Shown one piece after another: positions 1-7,253 of a stretch of DNA of 21,755 nt. Source of the stretch: Lachnospiraceae bacterium UBA7182. GTDB taxonomy: Bacteria > Bacillota > Clostridia > Lachnospirales > Lachnospiraceae. Location: NCBI GenBank assembly GCA_002491115.1, contig DKVI01000114.1, forward strand, positions 1 through 21,755, in the 5' to 3' direction. Below the pieces are notes generated by a model that searched no databases, was not told the DNA's origin, and worked only from the letters and a program-made list of their open reading frames with translations. Both the position numbers and the translations under genes were made by a program. The first letter of the stretch is position 1; the number at the start of each line of letters is the position of its first letter.

Positions 1-20
1 AACAGTTTATAAGTTTAACC

Positions 21-43
21 TGTTCATTATGAACAACATGTTG
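21..43. promoter_or_regulatory. Two overlapping palindromes, candidate TetR operator
   Basis: TGTTCA-TTA-TGAACA (21-35) is a perfect 6-bp inverted repeat. It overlaps a second perfect palindrome, CAACATGTTG (34-43). Both sit directly upstream of and against the -35 box of the TetR-type gene, where an autoregulatory operator or one shared with a divergent gene to the left would lie. Binding is inferred; only the symmetry is seen. Confidence 0.45.
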
Positions 44-69
44 ATTATTTTTACACGATACAGTATAAT
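41..69 (+). promoter_or_regulatory. Sigma-70-type promoter for the TetR-type gene
   Basis: TTGATT (41-46) and TATAAT (64-69) are separated by exactly 17 bp, a near-consensus housekeeping promoter. Transcription would start near 76, giving a leader of roughly 85 bases to the ATG at 162. Confidence 0.6.
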
Positions 70-161
70 GGATCTCAGGAAACAGGCAGGAAACCATATG
101 AGAAATCTGTACGGTTACGAAACAGATCCGAAAAATGATTGATTTGCGGGGAAAAAATATC

Positions 162-746
162 ATGCCAGAAAAGACCAGAAAAGAAGACCGGCGCATCCGA
201 TATACGAAACAGGTCATCAAAGAAACATTTTTAAAACTGCTGGAGAAAAACAGTTTCGCCAAAATTACGGTCACCGAACTGTGCCGTATGGCAGAGATCA
301 ACCGGGGCACCTTTTACCTGCATTATTATGATATGAATGATGTGCTGGACGATATCCTGAATGACATGCTCTCTGATACTTCCAGCGTCATGGAGCATGT
401 CCTTTCACAGAAATGTAATACTCCGAACTGCTCTTACCCTTTCTGTGACAAAATCCACAGTAATGACATGTTCCGCCACCTGCTGCTGGACGATACGATC
501 TTTACAAAGATCATTGATAAAATGGCGAATCACAAGGAGCATTATATTACCTGGCTCATGTCTCACAGCATCCTTACATTTGAAGAGGCAGAGGCTGTCT
601 TTTACTTTCAGATGAACGGTTGCCTGGCCATCAATAAACTGATGTCCCGCAACCACTGCAGCGACTGGAAGAAAATCCAGAAAACAATTGACGCTTTTAT
701 AAAAGCCGGGCTGGAGAGCTTTCTGATTCATGACCAGAGGATGTAA
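162..746 (+). CDS. TetR/AcrR-family transcriptional regulator
   Basis: A one-component DNA-binding regulator, about 194 residues, the usual size for the family. The N-terminal part holds the TetR helix-turn-helix: a basic stretch, then KITVTELCRMAEINRGTFYLHY, whose last part (GTFYLHY) is the typical recognition helix. The C-terminal half is a variable helical ligand and dimer domain. It contains three cysteines spaced C-x4-C-x4-C (residues 85, 90, 95), which could bind metal or respond to redox. I chose the ATG at 162 because a GGGG ribosome site precedes it; an in-frame ATG at 135 adds nine residues but has no clear ribosome site. No co-directional partner follows, so its target is probably itself and a gene left of the window. 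Ligand unknown. Confidence 0.85.
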   Translation: MPEKTRKEDRRIRYTKQVIKETFLKLLEKNSFAKITVTELCRMAEINRGTFYLHYYDMNDVLDDILNDMLSDTSSVMEHVLSQKCNTPNCSYPFCDKIHSNDMFRHLLLDDTIFTKIIDKMANHKEHYITWLMSHSILTFEEAEAVFYFQMNGCLAINKLMSRNHCSDWKKIQKTIDAFIKAGLESFLIHDQRM

Positions 747-893
747 TCCTGTAACCCTAAAACAACGGTATCCCCTCTTCCATTTACTGTAATAATAACG
801 GGGGTTCTCTCCTCGTGGCATTGTCTGGATCTTTCACTGTAGTGATTCCTGAGATCTGAAGATGGTCTGATCAATTCCATATGAGTTTCCTTT

Positions 894-1174
894 CTGCCTT
901 ATCTTCTAACAGCTACAGAGCCTTCAACTTTTCCTCTAATTCCCGAACGCGGGCTTCCGCTTTTTCGGCCCGTATCCGCTCGCGCTCTGTATTTCTTCGT
1001 TCGCGTTCCACATTTCTTCGTTCACGTTCAATACTACGCTTTTCTCCAATCTCAATTCCGCGTTTTTCTCCATCCGCAATTAGCATATCGATCGCTTTAC
1101 ACATATAGACTTTTTCTCCTTTCTTTTCCGGAATAAACTGCCTGAGCCTCCGCTCGCCGATGCAGTTGGCAACA
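894..1174. repeat. Direct repeat copy 1 (Rpn 3' end)
   Basis: This 281-bp stretch matches 1899-2230 closely, in the same orientation. The two copies differ by scattered substitutions and by the number of internal tandem units: copy 2 has three more 24-bp octapeptide units and lacks one 21-bp unit, a net difference of 51 bp. Similarity stops abruptly on both sides. Confidence 0.85.
913..1174 (-). pseudogene. 3' fragment of an Rpn-family transposase/nuclease gene
   Basis: This open stretch encodes only the C-terminal tail of the Rpn-like protein at 1918-2908: the CIGERRLRQFIP region, then a charged, coiled-coil-like tail of GEKRGIEI and RERRN repeats ending EEKLKAL. The nuclease core is entirely absent. 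The upstream ATG at 1185 lies outside the repeat and has no good ribosome site. It is best read as a duplicated gene remnant that is not translated into a working protein. Together with the intact-length copy it flanks the lipoprotein gene. Confidence 0.75.
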
Positions 1175-1228
1175 ACAAGAATCATTTCTTCCCATCTGTT
1201 TTTATCTCCTGCCGCGCCCTGATTTTCA

Positions 1229-1257
1229 TTGCATTTTGATATATAATCCCGTAGAAT
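1229..1257 (+). promoter_or_regulatory. Promoter for the lipoprotein gene
   Basis: TTGCAT (1229-1234), a 17-bp spacer and TAGAAT (1252-1257). The predicted start is near 1264, followed by GGAGGAG seven bases before the ATG at 1302. It begins just outside repeat copy 1, so the lipoprotein gene carries its own promoter. Confidence 0.5.
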
Positions 1258-1301
1258 AAAAGAAATGATAAAATTATAACAACAAAATCGGAGGAGCTCC
1301 C

Positions 1302-1886
1302 ATGAGAAAACACATTACATTTATACTTTCTGTTTTGATCATATTTACTATAACCGCTTGTAAGCAATCAGACAACCCAATACCGTTGGAAGAACTTCCG
1401 GATAATTATAGTTTGGAACAGGCAAAAAAAGATGGCTGTGTTACCCATGAAAATGGGGACATAACACAAGGAAAAGAAATATTTGAAGCATTCCTTAATA
1501 CTACTGAATCAGGTAAAACAGATGAGGTAAGACTTGCATTTTACTATACGCTTGACGACCCTTCCAGATATGCCCCCGAATACTATGAATCTGTCCAAGA
1601 TGATTATCCATGCCTGTATATTCAGGATTTATCTTATGACGGAGAACAATACACCATTCGCTGGTACGAAAATGGTGAAGAAATCATTAAAAATTATTCA
1701 TACATTATGAAATATGAAGGACAGGCAGAAAGCCCGGACGCATTATATCATTCATACATAAGGTATGTACTGACAAACGATGACAAAGTTACATGGCAGG
1801 AATTGATGTACGGAATGATCAGCTCTCAATTAGGAGACTGCATTGATTACACAAGTGTTTATACCGACCTTATCTATGAGAACTGA
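1302..1886 (+). CDS. Small secreted lipoprotein, DUF4362-like
   Basis: A 194-residue protein with a basic N-terminus, a hydrophobic stretch and a lipobox ending T-A-C (Cys20), so it should be lipid-anchored on the outer face of the membrane. The mature part is acidic and begins with a pattern I associate with the DUF4362 family (NYSLEQAKKDGCV, then NGDITQGKEIFEAFL, a tyrosine-rich beta segment, and a LYIQDLSYDGEQYTIRWY segment). The assignment is from memory of the family pattern. The function of that family is unknown. The start is supported by a GGAGGAG ribosome site. The gene is AT-rich compared with the metabolic genes and lies between two direct repeats, suggesting it arrived or was duplicated as a cassette. 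Confidence 0.75.
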   Translation: MRKHITFILSVLIIFTITACKQSDNPIPLEELPDNYSLEQAKKDGCVTHENGDITQGKEIFEAFLNTTESGKTDEVRLAFYYTLDDPSRYAPEYYESVQDDYPCLYIQDLSYDGEQYTIRWYENGEEIIKNYSYIMKYEGQAESPDALYHSYIRYVLTNDDKVTWQELMYGMISSQLGDCIDYTSVYTDLIYEN

Positions 1887-1898
1887 GCTTTGTCTAAA

Positions 1899-2230
1899 CT
1901 GCCTTATCTTCTAACAGCTACAGAACCTTCAACTTCTCCTCTAATTCCCGGACACGGGCTTCCGCTTTTTCGGCCCGTATCCGCTCGCGCTCCGTATTTC
2001 TTCGTTCGCGCTCAATACTACGTTTCACTCCAATTTTAATACCACGTTTTTCTCCAATCTTAATTCCGCGCTTTTCTCCAATTTCAATCCCGCGTTTTTC
2101 CCCAATCTCAATTCCGCGTTTTTCCCCATCCGCAATTAGCATATCGATCGCTTTACACATATAGACTTTTTCTCCTTCCTTTTCCGGAATAAACTGCCTG
2201 AGCCTCCGCTCGCCGATGCAGTCGGCAACA
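1899..2230. repeat. Direct repeat copy 2 (Rpn 3' end)
   Basis: This 332-bp stretch is the longer partner of the repeat at 894-1174, in the same orientation. It starts just after the stop codon of the lipoprotein gene and ends inside the Rpn-like gene at the CIGERR codons. Confidence 0.85.
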
Positions 2231-2908
2231 GCTTCACAGGTGACACTGCGTACAGGCGCTGCGTCCGGCAGAGATGCTTTCAGTTTTTCAGGGTCGTCCT
2301 TGTATTTTAAAAATAAGAAGAACGTATAGATATCCGGCGGAAACTCAGCCAGCCGCTCGTCAGGCGTATGACAGACGTCCAGCACATGAATCTGATAATC
2401 TGCTATGTACGATTTCAGTTCATCCGGAACTTTACCGAAATCCAGGATATCATGCAGCCGCGATGCGCCGTCCCAGGGTTTATCGCCGCAGTAAAGAACC
2501 AGTGTAATGACCGGCGTAAGCCTGTCTGTTCCGTCAAAACCGGACAGAAATTCGTCTTCCTTTAAAGTCTTTGGCTTCTTCATGAAAAGCCTGTATGGCA
2601 TTTCTCTGCGCCGCATAAGAAGCGCTGTCATAGTCCATCACGCGGGCAGGCATGGCGTAATGAACATGACTCTGGCATCCAATACCGATCAGAAGCCGCA
2701 GTTCCAGGCCGGCTACAGATTTCATAAGATCCCGATAACGCTCCCTGTACATCTTCTTTCCGTGCCTTATAAGCGTTCTTCTGTCCTCGTGAGAAACATC
2801 CTCGCAGCGAATGCGCCCCTGTCCGTGGAATAACCACCCGTCCGCCAGTTCGGCAAAGTTAATATTCTGGTCAAAATACCATACAAACGGGTTCTCTTTT
2901 CTGCCCAT
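1918..2908 (-). pseudogene. Frameshifted Rpn-family transposase/PD-(D/E)XK nuclease
   Basis: Rpn proteins are recombination-promoting nucleases, often annotated as transposases. The N-terminal half is read from ATG 2908 (ribosome site AAGGAGG) and shows family landmarks: INFAELADGWLF, the YRDLMKS segment and YAMPARVMDYD. That frame ends near 2537. The rest (DEFLSGF, LTPVITLVLYCGDKPWDG) continues in another frame, so one extra base lies near 2550-2560. The position expected to hold the catalytic Glu of the E-x-Q pair reads G-C-Q. A frameshift plus a lost active-site residue argue for a dead gene. The C-terminus is a charged tail with octapeptide repeats. A promoter lies at 3039-3067. Confidence 0.8.
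2021..2116. repeat. Four tandem 24-bp units in the Rpn tail
   Basis: Units start at 2021, 2045, 2069 and 2093, each of the form CGTTTTTCTCCAATNTNAAT plus four bases, followed by a diverged partial unit. On the coding strand each unit encodes an eight-residue repeat of the type GEKRGI[EK]I. The shorter copy near 1070 has fewer units, so the array expands and contracts. Confidence 0.85.
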
Positions 2909-3038
2909 GTTCCCTCCTTCTGGCGGAAACACCGGCTCTTCGGCATCCGCCCTGTATTTTCAACTGCTTTCTGAAAATATGGCGAAATGCCGGGTATGCG
3001 CTTTGCACAGAAATTTCAGAAATGTTTTAGACGAAAAT

Positions 3039-3067
3039 ATTCTAGCACAATCTCTTCTATTATGCAA
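3039..3067 (-). promoter_or_regulatory. Promoter for the Rpn-like gene
   Basis: On the minus strand, TTGCAT (3062-3067), a 17-bp spacer and TAGAAT (3039-3044). It points to the Rpn-like start at 2908 with a leader of about 125 bases. The remainder of 2909-3124 shows nothing else I can support. Confidence 0.5.
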
Positions 3068-3124
3068 CAGTTAATCGGAAAATTTTATGAAAAACAAGAA
3101 TGATTTCTTCTGCAAAATAGATTT

Positions 3125-3167
3125 GCCAGACTCTATTGTCTCTTTTCATCCGACAATAAAGCCTGGC
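3125..3167. terminator. Long hairpin terminator after the corrinoid remnant
   Basis: A 16-bp stem with two G-T pairs (GCCAGACTCTATTGTC against GACAATAAAGCCTGGC) around an 11-base loop. On the plus strand a run ATTTTTCTTTTCTT follows. On the minus strand the tail is weaker (AAATCTATTTT). It lies just past the stop of the corrinoid gene and separates it from the Rpn-like gene; it may act in both directions. Confidence 0.7.
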
Positions 3168-3196
3168 ATTTTTCTTTTCTTAATAAATCCGAAATC

Positions 3197-3661
3197 TTAC
3201 GCCCCTATCAGTTGTTTCGCAAGTACGGCCGCACTTGCGGCATCTGCGGAATATCCGTCTGCACCGATCTCGTCTGCAAATTCCTGGGTAATGGGCGCGC
3301 CGCCTACCATGACCTTGATCTTATCTCTGAAATCGCTGTCATTCAAAGCCGCCACCGTATCCCGAAGAGAAGGCATAGTGGTCGTAAGAAGGGCCGACAA
3401 TGCGATGATCTTCGTATCCGGATTCGCGTGATAACAATCTATGATCTTCTCCGGCGGCACATCCACACCCATATCGATCACTTCAAATCCCGCGCTCTCA
3501 ATCATCATGGCTACCAGATTTTTACCGATGTCATGCAGATCGCCTGACACGGTGGCAATGATCAGTTTTCCAAGAGCTCCCGCAGAGCCGGTTGCCAGAT
3601 GGGGCTTTAATACCTCCACACCTTTTTTCATCGCCTTTGCCGCGATCAGCATCTCCGGCAC
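3197..3661 (-). pseudogene. N-terminally truncated corrinoid (B12-binding) protein
   Basis: Corrinoid proteins of this family carry a methyl group on cobalamin between a methyltransferase and its acceptor. The visible 154 residues are the B12-binding Rossmann domain: DLHDIGKN (about 41-48, His43 would be the cobalt ligand), a VPPEKII segment and MVGGAPIT. Intact relatives are about 210 residues and begin with a four-helix cap, absent here. In-frame codons upstream of the GTG at 3661 still spell FRKNEIF, which matches the family just before VPEM. They then run into an AAGGAGG ribosome site with no usable start codon at proper spacing. This looks like an internal deletion of the cap and start codon. 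No methyltransferase gene is nearby. A shorter translated product from GTG 3661 cannot be excluded. Confidence 0.7.
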
Positions 3662-3758
3662 GAAAATCTCATTCTTTCTGAATTTTTGTTGTTCCTCCTT
3701 TATTTATTTCGTTTATCGTTTCATTTTTTTATTTTATATTTCAATATTAACATCTAAT

Positions 3759-3776
3759 TTTCATGATGTCGTGAAA
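3759..3776. promoter_or_regulatory. Inverted repeat upstream of the corrinoid remnant
   Basis: TTTCATGA-TG-TCGTGAAA is an 8-bp inverted repeat with one mismatch, in the AT-rich gap between the permease and the corrinoid remnant. It could be an operator. No convincing -35/-10 pair was found beside it. Confidence 0.3.
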
Positions 3777-3868
3777 CTGTTGTCCGGCTATATGGGATAT
3801 ATGGAGTTTCATTAAATTGGCATGCTACGGATTGACTTCAGGGAACTGGACATATAGATGACAGACAG

Positions 3869-3900
3869 GTACCTGGCCAGGGATTCTACAGGCCAGGTAC
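3869..3900 (-). terminator. Hairpin enclosing the permease stop codon
   Basis: GTACCTGGCC and GGCCAGGTAC form a perfect 10-bp stem around a 12-base loop that contains the TAG stop of the permease gene (3886-3888). It is placed to end the ten-gene operon or protect its 3' end. No T-run follows, so classical intrinsic termination is uncertain. Confidence 0.5.
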
Positions 3901-4746
3901 ATTCTGAGAAAGCAGGATACCTAATCCGGCAATGACTCCAATCCCATACAGCAATCCGATGATCCTGATATTCTCTTTCCATCGCCCGTGATTTTCCCGA
4001 AACAGCACCAGGATTCCCACACCGGAACCAACAAAAAGACCGCTCATCATGGCAGAAAAGGAAAGACCACCTTCCAGATATAATTCTGTCAAAAGTACAG
4101 AAGCCGCACAATTGGGAATCAGCCCGATCAAACCGGCCAGAACTTCTCCGACGACAGGACGGTTCAGCCAGAATCCGCTCAGTCTGTTTTCCCCATACAA
4201 TGCAAAGATGTAGTTTAACACACTGGTGATCACAAATAAAAACAGTAGAATCGATAGGCTGTGACGCAGTGACGGACACCAGATCCCGCTGCAGTCTTCC
4301 TGACAGCCGCCAGCCTGACTATAAAAACTGCAGTCTCTCTGCTCTGGCTTTTCTGTTCGGATCAGGCGGTCAATGAATGTCCCACTCAGAACACCGACAA
4401 AGACTTTCAGCAGCAGAATCTGGATGATCCGGACAGGCGGAACTGCTCTGGCGATCAGAATCGGCAGCATCTCATCCGAAGTAGACAAATAAACAGAAAG
4501 CAACGTTCCCAGTGTAATAATCCTGCGGGCATAAAGATCCGATGCCGCCGATGAAAAGCCACACTGCGGAAGAATCCCTAAAACCCCGCCGAATAACGGT
4601 CCATACCTGTTCAGTTGCCGGATCTGCTTTTCATGATTCTTTCCTGCCTGATGCCCGATATATTCCATGATCAGACAGACCAGAAACAAAAAAGGAAATA
4701 TTTTGATACTGTCCAATAAAGAATCCTGTAATGCTTCGATCAACAT
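3886..4746 (-). CDS. ArsP_2-type permease (putative manganese/arsenic transporter family)
   Basis: A 286-residue integral membrane protein with about eight hydrophobic segments. Two similar halves each carry a re-entrant-looking motif: GGVLGILPQCGFSSAASDLY near 53-72 and a LIGLIPNCAASVLLTELYLE segment near 206-226. This pairing of LPQCG and IPNCA motifs is typical of the ArsP_2 (formerly DUF2899) family, often annotated as a putative manganese transporter. A cysteine cluster (CSFYSQAGGCQEDCSGIWC, about 138-156) lies in the central loop and could bind metal. It is the last gene of the operon, 27 bases after malic enzyme, with ribosome site GGAGG. It could supply or export a metal for the operon enzymes, or move a product; the substrate is inference. 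Confidence 0.75.
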   Translation of the reverse strand: MLIEALQDSLLDSIKIFPFLFLVCLIMEYIGHQAGKNHEKQIRQLNRYGPLFGGVLGILPQCGFSSAASDLYARRIITLGTLLSVYLSTSDEMLPILIARAVPPVRIIQILLLKVFVGVLSGTFIDRLIRTEKPEQRDCSFYSQAGGCQEDCSGIWCPSLRHSLSILLFLFVITSVLNYIFALYGENRLSGFWLNRPVVGEVLAGLIGLIPNCAASVLLTELYLEGGLSFSAMMSGLFVGSGVGILVLFRENHGRWKENIRIIGLLYGIGVIAGLGILLSQNVPGL

Positions 4747-4773
4747 CTGCCCCTCCGGTCTCCTTCCAGATTT

Positions 4774-5946
4774 CTATTTTCTGGCCACCCCGCTCTTTCT
4801 GGCCGCCTCTGCCACCGCTTTTGCCACCGCGTCTTTTACTCTCGGATCAAAGGCTGCAGGTAAGATATAATCCGCGCGCAGCTCCTCCTCGCTGACCAGA
4901 TCTGCCAGTGCGTAAGCGGCTGCCGCTTTCATATCGTCATTGATATCCGAGGCCCGTACATCCAGCGCTCCCCGAAAAATCCCCGGAAATGCCAGCACAT
5001 TGTTAATCTGGTTGGGGAAATCGCTGCGTCCGGTGGAGACTACGGCAGCACCGCCTGCTTTTGCGTCATCGGGAAAGATTTCCGGTGTCGGATTTGCACA
5101 GGCAAATACAATCGCATCCTTTGCCATTGTCTGAACCATCCCTCTGGTCAGCGTTCCCGGACCGGATACGCCGATAAATACATCCGCGCCGCGAATCACT
5201 TCCTCTAAGGTTCCCTTCTCACATGAGCGATTGGTGATCTCTGCCATCTCCTCTTTGATAGGATTCAGCCCATCTCTCCCTTTGTAAATAGCCCCGATCC
5301 GATCCGTCATAACCACATTTCTGACTCCCATACGAAGCAAAAGGCGAATGATCGCAATACCGGCCGCGCCTGCGCCGCTGGTAACTACTTTGATTTCATC
5401 GATCTTTTTTCCCACCAGTTTCAGCGCATTCAGAAGTCCTGCCAGAGTGATTACGGCAGTTCCGTGCTGATCGTCATGGAAGATGGGAATATCACAGCGC
5501 TCCTTTAATTTTTTCTCTATCTCAAAGCAGCGCGGCGCACTGATATCTTCCAGATTGATACCGCCGAAGCTTCCCGCCAGAAGGGAAATCGTCTCCACAA
5601 TCGTATCCACATCCTTGCTCCGGATACAGAGCGGAATCGCATCCACATCACCAAACGCCTTAAAAAGAACACATTTTCCCTCCATCACCGGCATTCCGGC
5701 TTCCGGACCGATATCTCCCAGTCCAAGCACGGCAGTTCCGTCTGTGACGACGGCTACAGTATTCCAGCGTCTGGTCAGCTCATAACTCTTTGTCCTGTCC
5801 TTTTGAATTTCCAGACAAGGCGCTGCTACTCCCGGCGTATATGCAAGAGAAAGCGCTTCTTTATCGTCAACCGCAGCTCTGGCTGTCACCTCAACCTTTC
5901 CCTTCCATTCATAATGCAGTTTTAATGACTCTTTTGCATAATCCAT
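4774..5946 (-). CDS. Malic enzyme, short bacterial NAD(P)-dependent form
   Basis: Oxidative decarboxylation of L-malate to pyruvate and CO2 with reduction of NAD(P), in the cytoplasm. About 390 residues, the length of the single-domain bacterial enzyme without a phosphotransacetylase extension. Landmarks in order: AYTPGVAAPC near 36-45, the VTDGTAVLGLGDIGP segment, PVMEGK (catalytic lysine region), FHDDQHGTA (acidic metal ligands), a GAGAAG nucleotide-binding loop and FACANPTPEI. I start at ATG 5946 because relatives begin MDYAKESL; a GTG at 5961 would add five residues. It follows the LarA-type racemase by 27 bases, which suggests that malate of both configurations is fed into it. Malolactic activity is unlikely for this short form. 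Confidence 0.93.
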   Translation of the reverse strand: MDYAKESLKLHYEWKGKVEVTARAAVDDKEALSLAYTPGVAAPCLEIQKDRTKSYELTRRWNTVAVVTDGTAVLGLGDIGPEAGMPVMEGKCVLFKAFGDVDAIPLCIRSKDVDTIVETISLLAGSFGGINLEDISAPRCFEIEKKLKERCDIPIFHDDQHGTAVITLAGLLNALKLVGKKIDEIKVVTSGAGAAGIAIIRLLLRMGVRNVVMTDRIGAIYKGRDGLNPIKEEMAEITNRSCEKGTLEEVIRGADVFIGVSGPGTLTRGMVQTMAKDAIVFACANPTPEIFPDDAKAGGAAVVSTGRSDFPNQINNVLAFPGIFRGALDVRASDINDDMKAAAAYALADLVSEEELRADYILPAAFDPRVKDAVAKAVAEAARKSGVARK

Positions 5947-5973
5947 TGTCTCTTTCCCCACAATCCTTTTCTA

Positions 5974-7224
5974 TTATTCTGCCAACACCGGAAGCGTTGC
6001 CCCTCCATAAGGCATGGCGATCACTTTTGCATCTTCTCCATACCGCTTTATGGCCTCGTCAAAAGCGGCCTGTACCGAAGGCTGCGGATTCAAAAAGATA
6101 TTTTTTACCAGGCTGTCCGGCAGTTCGGAGACCAGATCGATCCGTGCTCTTTCCAGAATCATTCCGACAGCCGCCGCTTTGTGCCCTCCCAGTTCAAATT
6201 TCTGCCCGATCCGTTCCACCAGATCATGGGGCGCGTCTGCTTCCACAAGCCAGCTTTCAAACCGGTCGCTGCCAAGCCCTTCCCCGCATGCGCCGGCCAG
6301 AATGATCGTGCCGCCGTCCCCCACCGCGTATTTTGCATTCTCCAGTGCCTTCTGTGTCTGATACAGATTGGCATCCTTCGGCGCGCCTCCCTGGGATACG
6401 ATCACAATATCCGCCTGTTTTTTGATCCGGCACCGATACATACGATCCAGATAACCGCACCCATCTCTGTGAGCCTCCCGATGATCTCCTGCCACACAGT
6501 ACACGATCTGCTTATGTTCATCCAGTACCGCGTTGACAATAAAATCAATTCCCAGAATATCCCCCGCTTCTTCTATATCCATGCGCAGTGGATTGCCCGG
6601 AAGTCTTCCGGCACAGGCGTCCTGGTCCGTCATCATCCGATGGTTGGCCTGAATCGCTTCCGGAGTCGATACGCCCGGCATGACCGCTTTTGCTCCCCCC
6701 GAATAACCCGCAAAATAATGAAATTCAATATTTCCCAGGCAGATCCTGACATCTGCCTCCGCAACCGTCCTTGTAATGTCTACAGGCGTCCCTCTCTTCG
6801 TCACCCCCAGACGAATACAGTCTTCCGGATCAGAATCCACACAGCGCACCTCTCCATAACAGCGTGCTCCCACCAGATGCCGTTTTTCTTCTTCCGTATG
6901 CTTTCTATGGGAACCAAGCGCAAAGACCACCGTGATATCCTCCCGGGAAACGCCTGCTGCATACAGTTCATCCAGAACAGGCGGCAGCACTTCATACGAC
7001 GGAAACGGTCTGGAAATATCGCTTGTAATGATTGCGACCTTCTGTCCGGCCCTTACCAGTCTGCCAAGTCTCTCAGAACCGATCGGATGTTCCAGCGCAT
7101 AAGTAACTGCGCAGACACCCGTCCGTTCGTGTTTTATGGGGTTCGGTTTCAGCACCGCCAGCAGATTTTTTTCCGGAACTTCTACTGTCTGTATCCCTTT
7201 TCCGTATCCAAATTCCAGTTTCAT
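5974..7224 (-). CDS. larA: LarA-family nickel-pincer hydroxyacid racemase
   Basis: LarA proteins racemise or epimerise 2-hydroxyacids using the nickel-pincer nucleotide (NPN) cofactor. All landmarks are present in this 416-residue protein: ITSDISRPFP (residues 66-75), GSHRKH with His106, EFHYFAGYSGGAKAVMPG with His169 and Lys179, and ANHRMM with His195. The His-Lys-His spacing (+10, +16) equals that of Lactobacillus lactate racemase His174-Lys184-His200, so covalent NPN binding through Lys179 and Ni binding by His195 are expected. The family includes malate racemases as well as lactate ones; its place directly before malic enzyme favours malate. The cofactor genes larB, larC and larE are not in this window. 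Confidence 0.9.
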   Translation of the reverse strand: MKLEFGYGKGIQTVEVPEKNLLAVLKPNPIKHERTGVCAVTYALEHPIGSERLGRLVRAGQKVAIITSDISRPFPSYEVLPPVLDELYAAGVSREDITVVFALGSHRKHTEEEKRHLVGARCYGEVRCVDSDPEDCIRLGVTKRGTPVDITRTVAEADVRICLGNIEFHYFAGYSGGAKAVMPGVSTPEAIQANHRMMTDQDACAGRLPGNPLRMDIEEAGDILGIDFIVNAVLDEHKQIVYCVAGDHREAHRDGCGYLDRMYRCRIKKQADIVIVSQGGAPKDANLYQTQKALENAKYAVGDGGTIILAGACGEGLGSDRFESWLVEADAPHDLVERIGQKFELGGHKAAAVGMILERARIDLVSELPDSLVKNIFLNPQPSVQAAFDEAIKRYGEDAKVIAMPYGGATLPVLAE

Positions 7225-7253
7225 ACACTCTCCCGCCTGTTCATCATTTTCTG

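Noticed and set aside
2021..2140. CRISPR-like array
   Set aside because: The 24-bp units are contiguous with no unique spacers and encode an in-frame octapeptide repeat of a protein tail.
2534..2631. Programmed frameshift in the Rpn gene
   Set aside because: The sequence TTTAAAG lies at the junction, but it is in the wrong phase for a -1 slip and a +1 shift is required. With the catalytic Glu also missing, decay is the simpler explanation.
3087..3547. Plus-strand open frames opposite the corrinoid gene
   Set aside because: Shadows of the B12-binding domain on the minus strand; no family resemblance.
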